From the NCBI GenBank assembly GCA_900155495.1, contig FTLJ01000908.1:1-64000 (forward strand): a stretch of DNA of 64,000 nt, read 5' to 3'. The notes under the pieces were generated by a model. It saw nothing but the letters and a program-made list of their open reading frames with translations. It did no database searches and had not been told where the DNA came from. This document shows positions 53,667 through 64,000 of this stretch, one piece after another (position 1 is the stretch's first letter; each line of letters begins with the position of its first letter). The position numbers and the translations under genes are program-made. Source of the stretch: Porogramme epimiltina (lineage: Eukaryota; Basidiomycota; Agaricomycetes; Polyporales; Polyporaceae).

Positions 53667-56360
53667 ATGCCGTCCTCCAGCAAGTCGTCTGGTCACCACC
53701 ACAAAGACAAGCGACGCGACCACCACAGCGCACCAGACCACCGACAGCCCGCGGAGGGCAGCAGCGGCAGCGGCCCCTCGTCCAGCAGTAGCAAGTTCGA
53801 CGCCGTCTCCAAGGCCATCCTCTCCCCCTTCACGTCTCGCAAACACGACTCAGCCAAGATCCTTACGGACCGTGCGTGTTTCTCTCTCCGCTCCCGTGCC
53901 GTACACAGACGCTGAGTCGTGAGGTGGTATGTCTCCCGCGTGCGTGCTCGCAGTCGCCCCGGTCATCATGACCCCGCGCATGATCGGCGCCGCGACCGTG
54001 TCGGGGCGGCCCCGCGCGTCCGTCGGCGGTGGGTCTGCGCACGTCGACTTTGCGACGCTCGGGCGCGCACCGCTCCGCCTGGGCTTCGGCTCGCGCCGGG
54101 TGACGTCGCGCGACCTCCAGATTGCTGAAGCTACGGAGGAGCTGCTCGAACAAGAGGTGCCCGAACCTGAGGGCGTAGCGCAGAACGTGTCGTTGCTCAA
54201 GGGCTTCAACGCGACGATACCGAGTGCGGACAAGAGTCGCGTGCGGCGGCGGCAGACGAGAAATGTGGACACACCGAGATTGGGGTTGAAGAAGATGAGT
54301 TTGGGTGCAAGGGGGTTGTTGGGTGCAGAAGAGGACGAGCATGACGGGGAAAGCGTCGCCAGCGAGGACGACGTGGTTATGGTTGGGTTGTCGGAACGAA
54401 CCGCGCGAGGGAGGAAGAGTAAGGGCAAGCGGAAAGGGAGGCAGAGCCTTAGTGCAGGGAAGGTGTTTGGAACGGACGAGCTCACTCGACAGACCCGCGA
54501 GATCGAGAGGGATAAGGAGAACCTCCACGTTCGCAGAGTGAGTTTGTGTTTTCTAAGATCGCCGTTCGTCTAATGATCCATTACAGGCACTCATCAACAA
54601 CGAGATCGAAGAAATATCCCACAAGATTGAAGCATTAGACGCAATCCGGTCCAAGCTAGAGCAAGATTTGCTCAGGCTTCAGGAAGAAGAACTCGAACTC
54701 GACGATGAGTGTGCGTGCCATCTGCTATTGCGTCATACACGCCCCTAACCGGTTCATGTAGTGGACGGCGTTCGTGAACGTCTCGAGCTGGAAGAATCAA
54801 CTAGCCAGCCCTCCCGCAGTCTCTCCCGCTCGGCACTTCTGCCTCCTAGCTCAAGACGACGGAAGGGTCCGGCGTTCCTGCCCTCGGAACATGACGAGCT
54901 TCCTCCTGGGATGGCATTCATGGTCGGTCACAACATTCCTCACTTCTCAATACATTGTCTGACGGACTTCCAGTCACTGGAGAGTCATACGACTCCCATC
55001 ACTGCCCTTGACTTCTCGGAACCATATGGCACTCTGGTGACTGCTAGCCAGGAAGACACGCAACCGCGTGTTTGGGACCTCCTCACTGGTGAAGAAATCG
55101 GTCGTTTGCGTGGGCACCGCGGGTCGGTGAAGTGCATGCAAGTGGAGGACCACATTTGCTTGACGGGCAGCGACGACGGTTCTGTGCGTGTTTGGGATCT
55201 TCGACGCGTCGACGAGGACGAGGACTGGGAGTCAGGTGACATGCTCAGCTTGAGTGACGTCGCGGAGGAAGACGAGAGCGCGGAAGAACGGACAAACAGC
55301 AGTATCAGGCAGGGCGGCAGCGACAGCAGCAGGCCAGCCAGTGCTGTGGAAAGGGAAGGGCCATGCGTTAGGGTTCTCGAGGGGCATTCGAAGGCCGTAT
55401 CCGCCATGTACTTCGAAGACGAGTGCCTGGTGCGTGTCGCGCTGCCCACGCATCAGGTCGTTCGCTTATTGCTGAACCTCTTCAGGTTACGGGCGCTTCA
55501 GACAAGACCATGCGGCAGTGGGACCTGAATACCGGCCAGTGCGTCATGACTATGGATATTCTATGGGCCATCTCGCACCCCCCGGCCTCGGCCCCAGGCG
55601 CGGCCCTTCCTTCCCACCTCTTCCCTGGTGCCGCTGCTGCCGCGGGCAGCTTCGCCGTGCCTACTCCGCCCTATGCTGACGGCACCTGGGAGATGTACCA
55701 AGACTTTGTTGGCGCGGTGCAATTCTGGGGCTATGCTCTGGTAAGCGGGAGCGGCGACGGCGCGGTCAGGATGTGGGACAGTAAGTGTCTTAGCATGTCC
55801 CGCAAAGTACGGCCCACTGACAATTCGATCCGCCACCGGATTTAGTGCGTACGGGCCAGCCGCACCGAACGCTTCTGGGGCACACCGCACCTGTTACATG
55901 CCTTCAGTTCGATGAGCTGCACATCGTAACCGGCAGTCTGGACAAGTCCATAAGGGTGCGTGGTGCCGCCTCTTTCTATAACTGACCACCGCACTCACGC
56001 CGTGCGCCCCTGCGTTCCTGCCATTTCCAGATTTGGGACGTGCGCTCAGGCGGCATCTTCGAGACGCTCAAGTACGACCATGCCGTCACCGCGCTCCAGT
56101 TCGATACGCGCAAGATCGTTGCCGCTACAGGCGAGAACGGCGTCAAGGTGCGCTTCTGCCGCCCTGTTCTCCCCGTCCTCCCCGCGAGCGCGCGCGTACT
56201 CACCTTCCGCGCTCGGCGCTAGATCTACAACCGAACGAGCATGCAGCACTCCACGCTCCTCACCAACGGGCACACGCGCCCTGTCGAGCGGCTCCGGTAC
56301 ATGGACCGCTACATGGTCTCGGGCGGGCGCGACGCCGTCGTTAAGGTCTGGGCGCTCTGA
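53667..56360 (+). CDS. MDV1: Mitochondrial division adaptor Mdv1 (WD40)
   Basis: Mdv1/Caf4 bridges Fis1 on the outer mitochondrial membrane to the dynamin Dnm1 in mitochondrial fission. N-terminal: [20 protein letters not shown], then after an intron [18 protein letters not shown]. The Fis1-binding region and the coiled coil (about 54480-54715, [55 protein letters not shown]) follow. WD40 repeats start at about 54980 ([35 protein letters not shown]) and six more can be seen: [151 protein letters not shown], and [31 protein letters not shown], which is the C-terminus (stop 56358-56360). The repeat order and coiled coil fit Mdv1 rather than a generic WD protein. About eight introns. Confidence 0.9.
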
Positions 56361-56933
56361 GGGCCCGCTTCGTCGCTCCCGCGCGTTCTGCGGCACCGCG
56401 GTCGTGTTTTATTGGCGTGCCGGTGGGAGCGGGAGCGGAGAGCCGAGGCCCGAGCAATTAACGGCGCGGGCGGGCGGCGAGGTGCGGTTCGTTGACGTTA
56501 GTTCTGTGCGGTCTGCGCGCGGCCCGGGGTCGAGTTCGCGCTCTCGCTGGCGAAGACAAGGATGACGACGTCATGGACTCTTATCGCATGGACGGTCCCG
56601 TACACACGCATTAAGTACCATCTGTGCCGGTGGCTGTTTGTGCCGCTTGCGAAAGCCCGAGAAGAGCGGAGAGGGAGCCGGCCCTGGAGAGCACGGCGCG
56701 AACGACGAGCGAGCACAAGGGGGTGTAATGTACATTGCACATACGGTACGATCGATTTAAAAAGTAACAGTAGAGACGTCCGCTAGAGACCGTGCTCGTG
56801 AAGTGATGCGCATATAGTGGGAAGTGATATCGCGCCGGATGTTTTTCGAGACTGGCGCGGCCGCAGCGGGATTGGGAAAGCCCGTCGAGGACGAGAACAA
56901 GAAAGGCGGATCAGGTCAGGGGAGCCGCTGCCT
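56361..56933. other. Convergent 3' intergenic region
   Basis: 573 bp between MDV1 and GT49 ends. No ORF with protein-like content. Confidence 0.45.
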
Positions 56934-59090
56934 TCATCCATCGGTCAGCTGCAATGGGCGAGGGAAAAAGGTGCGTCAGCGGCGCAGAAGAGAAGCCGAG
57001 CCTGTTCGAGCATGAGGTCACCTGTGCGACCGTCTTTGCGATGTTCTTGATCTTCCTGCACTCTTCGCGCGCGTTGGCGGCCCGCGCCGTGTGCAGGGTG
57101 CCTTCCCGGTAATAGCGGTACAAATACCTGCAGGCGCTATGCAGTGAGCGGGGAGGTGATCGACAAACATAGCACGAACGAACCTCAGGCACAGCTCCTC
57201 CTTGAAGTCGGCATAGACCTTCCTGTTTGTTTTTCGCTGCGTGTGGGTTGGTCAGTTCAGTGGCGCGGGCTCGGTCGCGGCAGAAAAGAAGACGGACAGA
57301 CCTCTTCCCTCCTAGCCTCTTCCTCGTACGTGTGGCTTTGGTGAATGAGGAAGTGATCAGAGAGGACGTAGAAGGACACGCCGCTGAGATACATCTCGAA
57401 CAGGCACGCCGCCTTATTGCCGCCGTAACCCGCGAACCGTTCGTCGCACCTGCGGAGAACGTCCAGAAAGCCGAGAACGGGCGCGAGCCGCGACGCGACT
57501 AATGTTAGCTACACGATTGGCTGGGCAGCGCGGTGGGAGGACGCGTGCAGGACAGAGCGGCAAAGGGAGTACTCGCCAGGTGACGCGCTTGCTCGTGATG
57601 ACGTACGGCTCGTACGCGCTCTGGTAGTGCTCGACCTTGTACAGCGCGCCGGCGCCAGGCGGGAGCGCGTAGTACCGCGCGTAGTCGGTGCTGTTGTGGC
57701 CCGGGGCCCAAGCGGCGTGGAAGGACGCGATAACGGGCGGCTTCGCAGCCGCCAGGCGGACGAGGGCCTAACGGGGAAGAGCGAACGCCACCTCGTTCAG
57801 CGAGCAGCTCCGCACTCCCAGCGCGGCGCGCGGGCGCGGAGTGGAGGGGGAGGGCCCGGAATAGGCACTGACCTGTTTGTCGGCGGGGAACACACGCTGG
57901 TCGGTGCCGTCCTCCTGCTTCACGTACTCGAACGCGGGCACGACGAGCGCCGCGGTGCCTTCGCGCAGGCGCCGCATTATGTCGGCCTCCGTCGCGTTTA
58001 TGTTTATGTTTGCGTTTGCGTTTTCGGGCGGAGGTACCTCTGCGCCTGTGTTTGCATTTGGGGCGGCACCGGCGGGGGCCGGGTGCCCAGCATCGGCGGC
58101 GCGCTTGCTCTGGGCCGGTGTGCGAACGGCGGGACGGATTGGGGCGGCGGCCGCGTGGAGGGCGTCCCGGACGAAGCCGCGCCAGTCGGTGCAGACGGCG
58201 AAGTCGACGTCGAGGAGCATGACGAACTCGGAGCGCGCGAAGAGCCGCGCGACGTTGCGCCAGACGTTGAATTGCCGGCCGCCCTCAACCGTGGTGCGCG
58301 CCGCGTCCGCTGCGCGGTCGCCGAGGCCGCCTGCGGTGGGAGAGCTGGCGCGGCCGTGAGGGCTGCCGCCGTTGGTGAAGGGCGAGAGCGCGAGGTGGAC
58401 GTCGACGTGTTCGGAGAAGAGGGGGGAGGACGCATATAGCGCGTGAAGGTTGTTCAGTGCGACGCGAGAAGGGTGGTCTAGGGGCAGGGAAGAGAAGGGC
58501 GCGTGGAGTGGAAGAGGAATGTGGATCGTGACGGAGATTGGGCCGCGGTACCGTTCGACGAGCTGTTTGAAGACGCGGAAGCGGTTAGTCGTCACCAAAG
58601 TGGTGATCGTGACATCGTCGGGGTCGACTGAGCGAGAAGCCTTGAAGTAAAAGGGGATTATCCGTGTCGGATGGACTGCGTCCGAGAAGGCCTTGGAAAG
58701 CAGGGTATCTTCGTTGACAGCAAAACCAGGAGTATGGGGAGATCTTGGAGATTTGACGGAGGATTTTCCAGCCCGAGGGAAATGAACCACTTCAGAGGAA
58801 GAGTAGCCAGGAGGCCAGACGTCCGTAAGTAGATTGTCGTCCCAGTAGCCCAGAGAATCCAGATCAAGGTCGGCGACCGTAGAGTCCTGAAGGAGAAACT
58901 TGGATGCAGGGTGGTGAAAATATGTTGGATTTTGTCCGGCGGTACTCCCAGAAAGACCGGATGGAAGTTTGAGCCCAGTCAGGCGGAACACCGGGAGCAA
59001 GACGTAAACCCAGGTAGTGAAGGATATGGCGACCAAAACATAGAGATATATGCAATACTGAAGAAGCCGAGGCCAACCATGAGGAGCCAT
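56934..59090 (-). CDS. Type II membrane glycosyltransferase, GT49/LARGE-like
   Basis: A Golgi-type II membrane protein with a short N-terminus and one helix (LLQYCIYLYVLVAISFTTWVYVLLPVF). The stem region is Ser/Pro-rich. The catalytic core carries LVTTNRFRVFKQLVERYRGPISVTIHIPL and a canonical DxD in RSEFVMLLDVDFAVCTDWRGFVRDAL, which binds the metal-nucleotide sugar. After the intron near 57770-57870: LVRLAAAKPPVIASFHAAWAPGHNSTDYARYYALPPGAGALYKVEHYQSAYEPYVI, TWCDERFAGYGGNKAACLFEMYLSGVSFYVLSDHFLIHQSH. These match the LARGE/B4GAT1 family (Glyco_transf_49). An Asn-Ala/Asn-Ile repeat and Pro/Ala-rich insertion (about 57970-58110) sits inside the catalytic region. The end is either 56934 (after a final 73-nt intron, giving ...AKTVAQLTDG) or 56911 (no intron); I prefer 56934. 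Acceptor sugar unknown. Confidence 0.85.
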
Positions 59091-59317
59091 TTTGGTCCAG
59101 CCAATTCAGCCACAGAGTCGGATAGTTTATGGGGCGTGCGACAGAGATGCAAAGGAGGAAGTAGTGGTGGCGGTTGCCGACTCGGACGGGGATGGGGAAA
59201 CCAGCGAAGTCGGGATTTGCCTTTTCCGGCACTGACGAAGTGGCTGAGAGCGAGCGCTAACGCGTCAGTGGCCACTTCATCCTCTCGCGACTCCATCCTC
59301 CCTCACCCTCCTCCCAC
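59091..59317. promoter_or_regulatory. Bidirectional promoter GT49 / ATP11
   Basis: 227 bp between divergent ATGs. No TATA box; pyrimidine-rich stretch before ATP11. Confidence 0.5.
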
Positions 59318-60483
59318 ATGCTCCCGACGCGCTGGATTTCTACATCACTGCGACCATGCGCTAACAGACTGCGCATTCCTTCACGCTCATTCTGTCAAAG
59401 CCGTATTCAACGCGACGCAGGGCTTGACTCGCCAAGGATCAATTTCGAGGAGAAATATGCAGAGAAGCTGAAGCGCAGGGCCCTGGAGTAAGTGTTCGTA
59501 CGCTGTTTCGGCAGGTGCTGGAGGAATGACATTGCGCAGGCATGGAAAGAGCGTGGAAGACCTGCGGGACGAGCTGAGGGAGCAAGAGAGGCAACTTCGT
59601 CTGCAGCGGCTCCAGGAGCAGGCCAGCAAAACTGCAGAAGCGGCTGGATCCCCAGAAGGTAGCGCCCCATCTGCGCCGTCGGCAACAAAAGCCCCTTCCC
59701 CGCCTCCGTCAAGCTCGGCTCGCAAGGACAGCTCCCCTGTAAAGGTAAGCCGTGCCGTCATTCTATCACCCCGAGCACCCCATGCCAACAGAAGTGACGT
59801 AGCCGCTATCGAGCATTCTCAACCTCGGCAAGCTATTGGAAACGCCACACACACCAGAACAGATATCGCTGCTCTGGAGGGCGTACCACGAGTCGCGCTC
59901 GGGAGGCACCGGGCGCGGGTACCTGTGCGCGACGGTCCCCGTGGACAGCTACACGAAGATGCTGGACGTCGCGAGCAAGTACCCGACGTTCGTGCTGCCC
60001 GTCCCGCGCGAGAACGCGCAGGGCGCCGCGGAAGGTTCGAGCGAACCCGCATACGAGTTCTACCTCATGGAGTGGGGCGTCCATGGATCTCCGCCGGAGC
60101 CCGCAGCGGCCGGCGACCCCTTCGCGGCGCCCACGCCGTCGGGGGGCCCGCAGACGTCGACGGTGCTCTTCACGCCGCTCCAGGAGTACAAGCTCCGCCA
60201 GGCGTTCGCGACGCCGTACCTCGTGCTCACGCACTACACCGACCTCGCGCGCTCGCACGGGCTCGTGCTCCTCCGCGGGGAGATCACGCCGTCCGCCGCG
60301 GGCGACGGCGCGCGGTTCATGCTGGGCCAGCAGGACGCGCAGCTGCTCGCCGTGCACCTCCAGCGGTTCTACCTGTGGAACGAGGACGCCGCGGAGAGGG
60401 CCGCGCTCCTCCGCGCGTTCCACGAGAGCCCGGCGGAGTTCAAGTGGGAGGAGCTGCTGAAACACACGGAGTTCGCTGCCTGA
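59318..60483 (+). CDS. ATP11: F1-ATPase assembly factor Atp11
   Basis: Atp11 binds the beta subunit of F1-ATPase in the mitochondrial matrix and promotes hexamer assembly; the human homologue is ATPAF1. Exon 1 (59318 onwards) encodes a mitochondrial presequence MLPTRWISTSLRPCANRLRIPSRSFCQSRIQRDAGLDSPR followed by INFEEKYAEKLKRRALE. The next exon begins HGKSVEDLRDELREQERQLRLQRLQEQ, then an Ala/Pro/Ser-rich spacer. After the second intron, PLSSILNLGKLLETPHTPEQISLLWRAYHESRSGGTGRGYLCATVPVDSYTKMLDVASKYPTFVLPVPREN, EFYLMEWGVHG, TSTVLFTPLQEYKLRQAFATPYLVLTHYTDLARSHGLVLLRGEI, and LLAVHLQRFYLWNEDAAERAALLRAFHESPAEFKWEELLKH, all typical of the family, ending at 60481-60483. About 340 residues. Confidence 0.93.
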
Positions 60484-62537
60484 GCCCGTGTCAGGGCCGC
60501 TGGCGCCGTCCCAGGAAGGAGGGCTTCGCGCGTGGTGTGTTGTCGTCGCGTAGCCGTGCGCCGGCTATTCTGAGGACTGTCTCGTAGAAGGCCGGGCGTG
60601 CCGTAGGTACATATAATGAATGGTGAGTAGACTCAAGGACCCGGTCGACGCGCTGTGTGCTGACAATGCGGTCAGATATTTGCTGCACGTCATTGGCCCG
60701 GCCGTGCGCTTAGCGGCGGTTTCGTTCCCATCCGTTGCGCTTACTTGCGAGCGTCGCCGGTCATCGATTCACCGCTCGTCCAAGTTTGGGACGTGCTCTT
60801 TGCGCCGAGTCAGTACTCACAGTGCAGCGCACCCTAGATCCGTTCAGATTTACGCGCGCCGTCGTATTCAACGTCTACCCGACTACTTTAGTCAACGCCC
60901 CAGAGCGGCACCGGATTGGGTGGGTGTTTAAGACAGGGCGCTATGTGCCAGCTGGTGTTAATTTAGTGGGCCACAGCGATCTTTTCATCCACCGGGGGCC
61001 GGCGGAATGTGGCGCGACATACCGCCATGTATCTTATGGCCACTCCCCAGGAGACGAAAAATCGGTATGGTCTACGGGATTGACAGCAGCTAGCACGTTT
61101 GTAGCCGAGACCACTGTGCGCTCTGTCGACGCTCCACTCGAGCGTCCATCAGGGCGATACTCATAACATATGCGGCTCGAGAATAGCGCCGCCAAGCACC
61201 CGCAACGCTATTTTTGCTGATCGACGCTCTGCTATTCGACCCTTCGCACCCGGCCTCGTCCACCCACCGTCGCAGTGAGTAATGTCGCCTTCGCTCGTTG
61301 TTGGGTCGTCCGCCGGAGCGTTCCGCGAGCGCACTGCGCAGATCGTGGCCATGCATTTTCGCGTTCTCTGATAGAGCACGATATACCAAGTGGGGGTGAT
61401 CATGCGGCCGTCTGTTGACGTTGCGCATGCGATGTGTGAGCCCATCTGCCAGCCCAGCGCGATAGCGTCGGTGTTTGGGGACTGGTTTCAGAAGTAGCTA
61501 CCCGAGGCCTTCTTTCATCGAGCTGGCCTGTGCCGTAAGGCCCTTCCTTCGCCCTCCGGCGAGCGGAGGAAATGCGGACGGGCTGTTTTCTGTGGAGCAG
61601 GGTTCCTGACAGGCCGGAAGGGCGCCATTGGCGTGCGCTGGCGTCCATCTTACTGCGGAGCGCAGAAAGCGGGCGGGGGCAGAGATTGGACAGGCCCGTT
61701 CGCTGCATCCGTAAAGCCCGAGCCGCACTAGGCGAACGAGGAGGGGCGGGCTCGCTGGAGGGGATAAAAATAACGGGTGCGAAGGAGTATCCGGATGGGG
61801 GGAGGGGCAGCGGTGTTTGATGGGCGGGACGGGACCAGGCGCGCGGTCGAGAGTTTAAATTCTGACTTCCCGTCTGGGCCGGCACGCGTGGAGCACGCAG
61901 CTGCGTCGACTTCTGTGCGGAAGCCTGCAAGGCCCGCGCGCGCTGCTCCCCCTCGGGCGACGTCTGCACGCGATGCGCGCGGGCCTGGCGCGCGTGGAAA
62001 TCGACGCGGGCGCACTGGGGTCCACCCGCGCCCGCCCCGCCAGGCGCGCGGCAGGCGACCCCGGCCTGATCGTGCTGTCCAAGCCCCGCGCCTGCAAGCA
62101 CTTTGCGGCACGCGGCGCGTGGACGGTGGGGTGGCTCCCCCGCGCCCCCGCATATGGCAGCTGCTCGCCCCCACGCGAAGCGAGATCCCGATGGCGCACG
62201 ATCGGGCTCCCCCAGTCTCTAGACGGCCTCGCTCGCGCCTGTTCTCGCCTCCCCGCCTTCGCGGCCGTATAAGAACTCGCGCCTCGCCACGCTCAGCTCC
62301 CGTGGCCTACCTCCCTCTGCCTGCGTCGCCCACCGAGCTCGCATATCCCTGCCCTCAAAACACGCGTCTGTGCTACTCTGGCAGTGCTCTAGCTCCTCCA
62401 TCCCCCCCACCTCTGTCGCTAGCTTGCTCCACGCTCCACACTATACGTCGCGCCGCGTCTGTTGTACAGAACCTCAAATACCCTCCTCCGCGCTGCGGTC
62501 TACTGCATCCACCCCTCCGCCCAAACCACCCGCTACC
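60484..62537. other. Long gene-poor region before small Ser-rich gene
   Basis: About 2.05 kb. Many ORFs occur on both strands because of high GC content, but none has family motifs and no splice chain emerges. The part from about 62270 to 62537 is a strongly C-rich/pyrimidine-rich leader, which suggests a long 5' UTR for the gene at 62538. An unannotated gene or ncRNA could be hidden. Confidence 0.5.
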
Positions 62538-63071
62538 ATGTCTCGCCTCTCGCAGATCTTCAAGTCCTCTCGGGTGAGCCGCTCCCAATCTTCGCATTAC
62601 CGTCCGTGCTGATTATTCATCTCTCTCCTCGCGTGCAGTCGTCCGTAAACAGCGACTCGAGGCGGTCGTCCATGGTGAGCGACTGTTCCTCACCGACGTC
62701 ACCGGTCTCGGTCGTGCAATTCGTGAGTGTATCTTGGCCTCCTTTGCCGCGCGCTACGGGTCGCTAATTGCCGCGGCTCGCTTCCCTAGCCCGGCCTCGT
62801 CCCCGCGCAGCGCCAGCGGCCCTTCTCCCAGTCCAGCAGCTCGCCCTCGTCCGCCTCGAGCGGCGTCGACTACGTGAGTGAATTTTTTTTTGCGGAGATA
62901 GCGCGCACCGCTTGGCCCGAAGCCTGCGCGCCTCCCTCTTCCCCTTCCCCTCCCCGGCCGCGCCCAGCTGACCTCGTCTTCCTCGTACCTCGTACCTAGG
63001 CCGAGATGCTCGACGACGACAATATGTCTTGGGGGAAGCCCAAGAAGAGCTCCAAGAGCTCGCGGCGATAA
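62538..63071 (+). CDS. Small Ser-rich protein encoded by tiny exons
   Basis: I do not recognise this gene by name. Exons, all phase 0: MSRLSQIFKSSR (62538-62573), SSVNSDSRRSSM with a possible continuation VSDCSSPTSPVSVVQF before the next donor, PGLVPAQRQRPFSQSSSSPSSASSGVDY, and AEMLDDDNMSWGKPKKSSKSSRR ending with TAA at 63069-63071. Protein is about 75 or 91 residues depending on the second donor (gtgagc after SSM or gtgagt after VVQF); both keep frame. The sequence is disordered, Ser-rich, with one acidic motif EMLDDDNMSWG, which looks conserved, and a basic C-terminus. Small secreted or membrane features are absent. Short exons of 36-84 nt between 60- to 120-nt introns are typical here. Nothing in the flanks suggests a role. 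Confidence 0.65.
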
Positions 63072-64000
63072 GCGCGGACTCGAGTCGGACCTCTCTTCCC
63101 CTCCCTCCTACTGTGTTTAAAGATACCCTCTGCCGACCACCACAGGGCATCTGCATACCAGCTACCAGTTTAATGACTGTGCTTCTCAGTGTCCTCTTTA
63201 CGCCCTTTCCCCTCCCTCTCGTCCTGTCTCCGTTCCCTTTAGGTGTACTCATTACCATTGTGTATCATTACGACGAATTCCGCCTTCAATCCTCAGAGCG
63301 CGTTTAGGAACCTCCACTACGTGCCGGTCCCATGCTCCAAACCCCAGCACCCACGGTTCGGCCGCGGCCGCGGAGACCAGTAGCTGAAGCGCGCACCGTA
63401 TGGCGCGCTCTCGCAGCGTTCCGCGCCACCGTCGAGAGCTTCCCAGCGCACGTCCCCTGGAGCGGGAAACTCGCGCCCTATTCCGTCGCGCGTAAAGAGG
63501 AGTGCATTGCGTACACAACGGGGGGCGTGTGGCGCACGTCCCACGCCGCCGGGGGCAGCGCGGCTAACATGCACTGTGCAGGGGGAGAACGTTTGAATGG
63601 TCCATTAAGACGAGCGTGCTGCTGCTGCTGCGCGCGTACAATCTACGCGTACGTACACGGGACCCTCCCACTCTTCCCCACTCCTGCCCTCTTCCCTCCA
63701 GCTCCTGTTCCGCGGACTCGGAGCACGGGGAGCCGGCGACGCGGCACTGGCGCCGCGCCGACCTTCTTCGTCAAGCTTTCAAGCCGCTCTTGTCTGTTTC
63801 CCTTGAGAGTCTCGTAGCGCTTGACGCGCGCGGGTCCCTTGTTTGACGTGGGGACGGCGGGCCCCGCGCCCGAGGGTCAGGGAGAGAGGCCGGATCCGCG
63901 CGTTCGCGCACTCCATTCGCCGGGACACCCCTCCTCTCCGCTGGCGCACCGTAGCGGCGAGGCGGGACAGCTCCCGCGCGAGGTTAACTCGCGCCGTGGG
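63072..64000. other. Right-edge region with no supported gene
   Basis: 3' flank of the small Ser-rich gene; then GC-rich sequence with ORFs that have no recognisable features. The right end may contain a promoter of a gene outside the window. Confidence 0.45.

Noticed and set aside
57627..58439. 270-codon plus-strand ORF opposite the GT49 gene
   Set aside because: Antisense to the DxD-containing exon; composition driven by GC skew, with no recognisable domain.
59526..60587. 353-codon ORF over ATP11
   Set aside because: Begins in the real ATP11 frame but runs through the second intron into a wrong frame; the Arg/Ala-rich second half is a shadow of the confirmed ATP11 exon 59836-60483.
61400..62577. 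Overlapping 148- to 266-codon ORFs on both strands
   Set aside because: All are Arg/Pro/Ala/Ser-rich and interrupt one another; no family motif; likely GC-driven.
1..64000. CRISPR arrays, bacterial operons, insertion sequences, LTR elements
   Set aside because: No spaced repeats, terminal repeats, transposase or reverse-transcriptase motifs were seen; the intron-rich genes are eukaryotic.

Overview
The window is nuclear DNA from a filamentous basidiomycete fungus, most likely an Agaricomycete. The evidence is dense 47-75 nt introns with GTRNGY donors and (C/T)AG acceptors in almost every gene, high-GC coding sequence with long antisense shadow ORFs, short intergenic gaps, and a dynein heavy chain that lacks its tail, which is the two-gene arrangement described in Agaricomycetes. 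I see no bacterial-type operons, CRISPR, transposons, rRNA or convincing tRNA. ORF boundaries alone are misleading here, so I joined exons by reading donor and acceptor sites and protein continuity. Genes marked as inferred still need RNA support.

Left part (1-20 kb): a secreted-then-anchored single-pass membrane protein (786-3050, +); the pre-rRNA ITS2 endonuclease LAS1 (3966-5837, -); a multi-pass DUF7702-like membrane protein (6764-7839, +); a dienelactone hydrolase (8735-10102, +); an F-box protein (10317-12478, -); a C-terminally membrane-anchored orphan (12814-14386, -); an ammonium transporter of the Mep1/Mep3 type (15589-17586, +); and a serine-rich orphan (18641-19902, -).

Middle (20-43 kb): mitoribosomal protein mL43 (20991-21496, -) divergent from a nuclear-looking orphan with a TPQA repeat (21815-24275, +); a TPR protein (25048-27377, -); the TIM23-associated protein Mgr2/ROMO1 (27911-28492, -) divergent from the peroxisomal E3 ligase PEX10 (28726-29955, +); and SmE (30113-30704, -) divergent from the motor half of cytoplasmic dynein heavy chain (30900-42215, +), the largest gene in the window. 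Homoserine kinase THR1 follows (42516-43737, -).

Right part (43-64 kb): a secreted protein with a CBM19-like module (44836-46240, +); two paralogous SAM methyltransferases in tandem (47005-48230 and 49721-50905, +); the Hsp90 co-chaperone p23/Sba1 (51210-52167, -); a small membrane protein (52477-53344, +); the mitochondrial fission adaptor Mdv1 (53667-56360, +); a GT49/LARGE-like glycosyltransferase (56934-59090, -) divergent from the F1-ATPase assembly factor ATP11 (59318-60483, +); and a small serine-rich protein with several tiny exons (62538-63071, +).

Most genes are single-copy housekeeping functions (rRNA processing, splicing, mitochondrial and peroxisomal biogenesis, microtubule transport) with no evident joint pathway. 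Four act in mitochondria (mL43, MGR2, MDV1, ATP11), but they are not adjacent. The most notable structures are the tail-less dynein heavy chain, the Glu/His ammonium-transporter pore signature with a 16-nt microexon, a probable GC-AG intron in MGR2, and the methyltransferase pair. I did not find a clearly novel multi-gene system.
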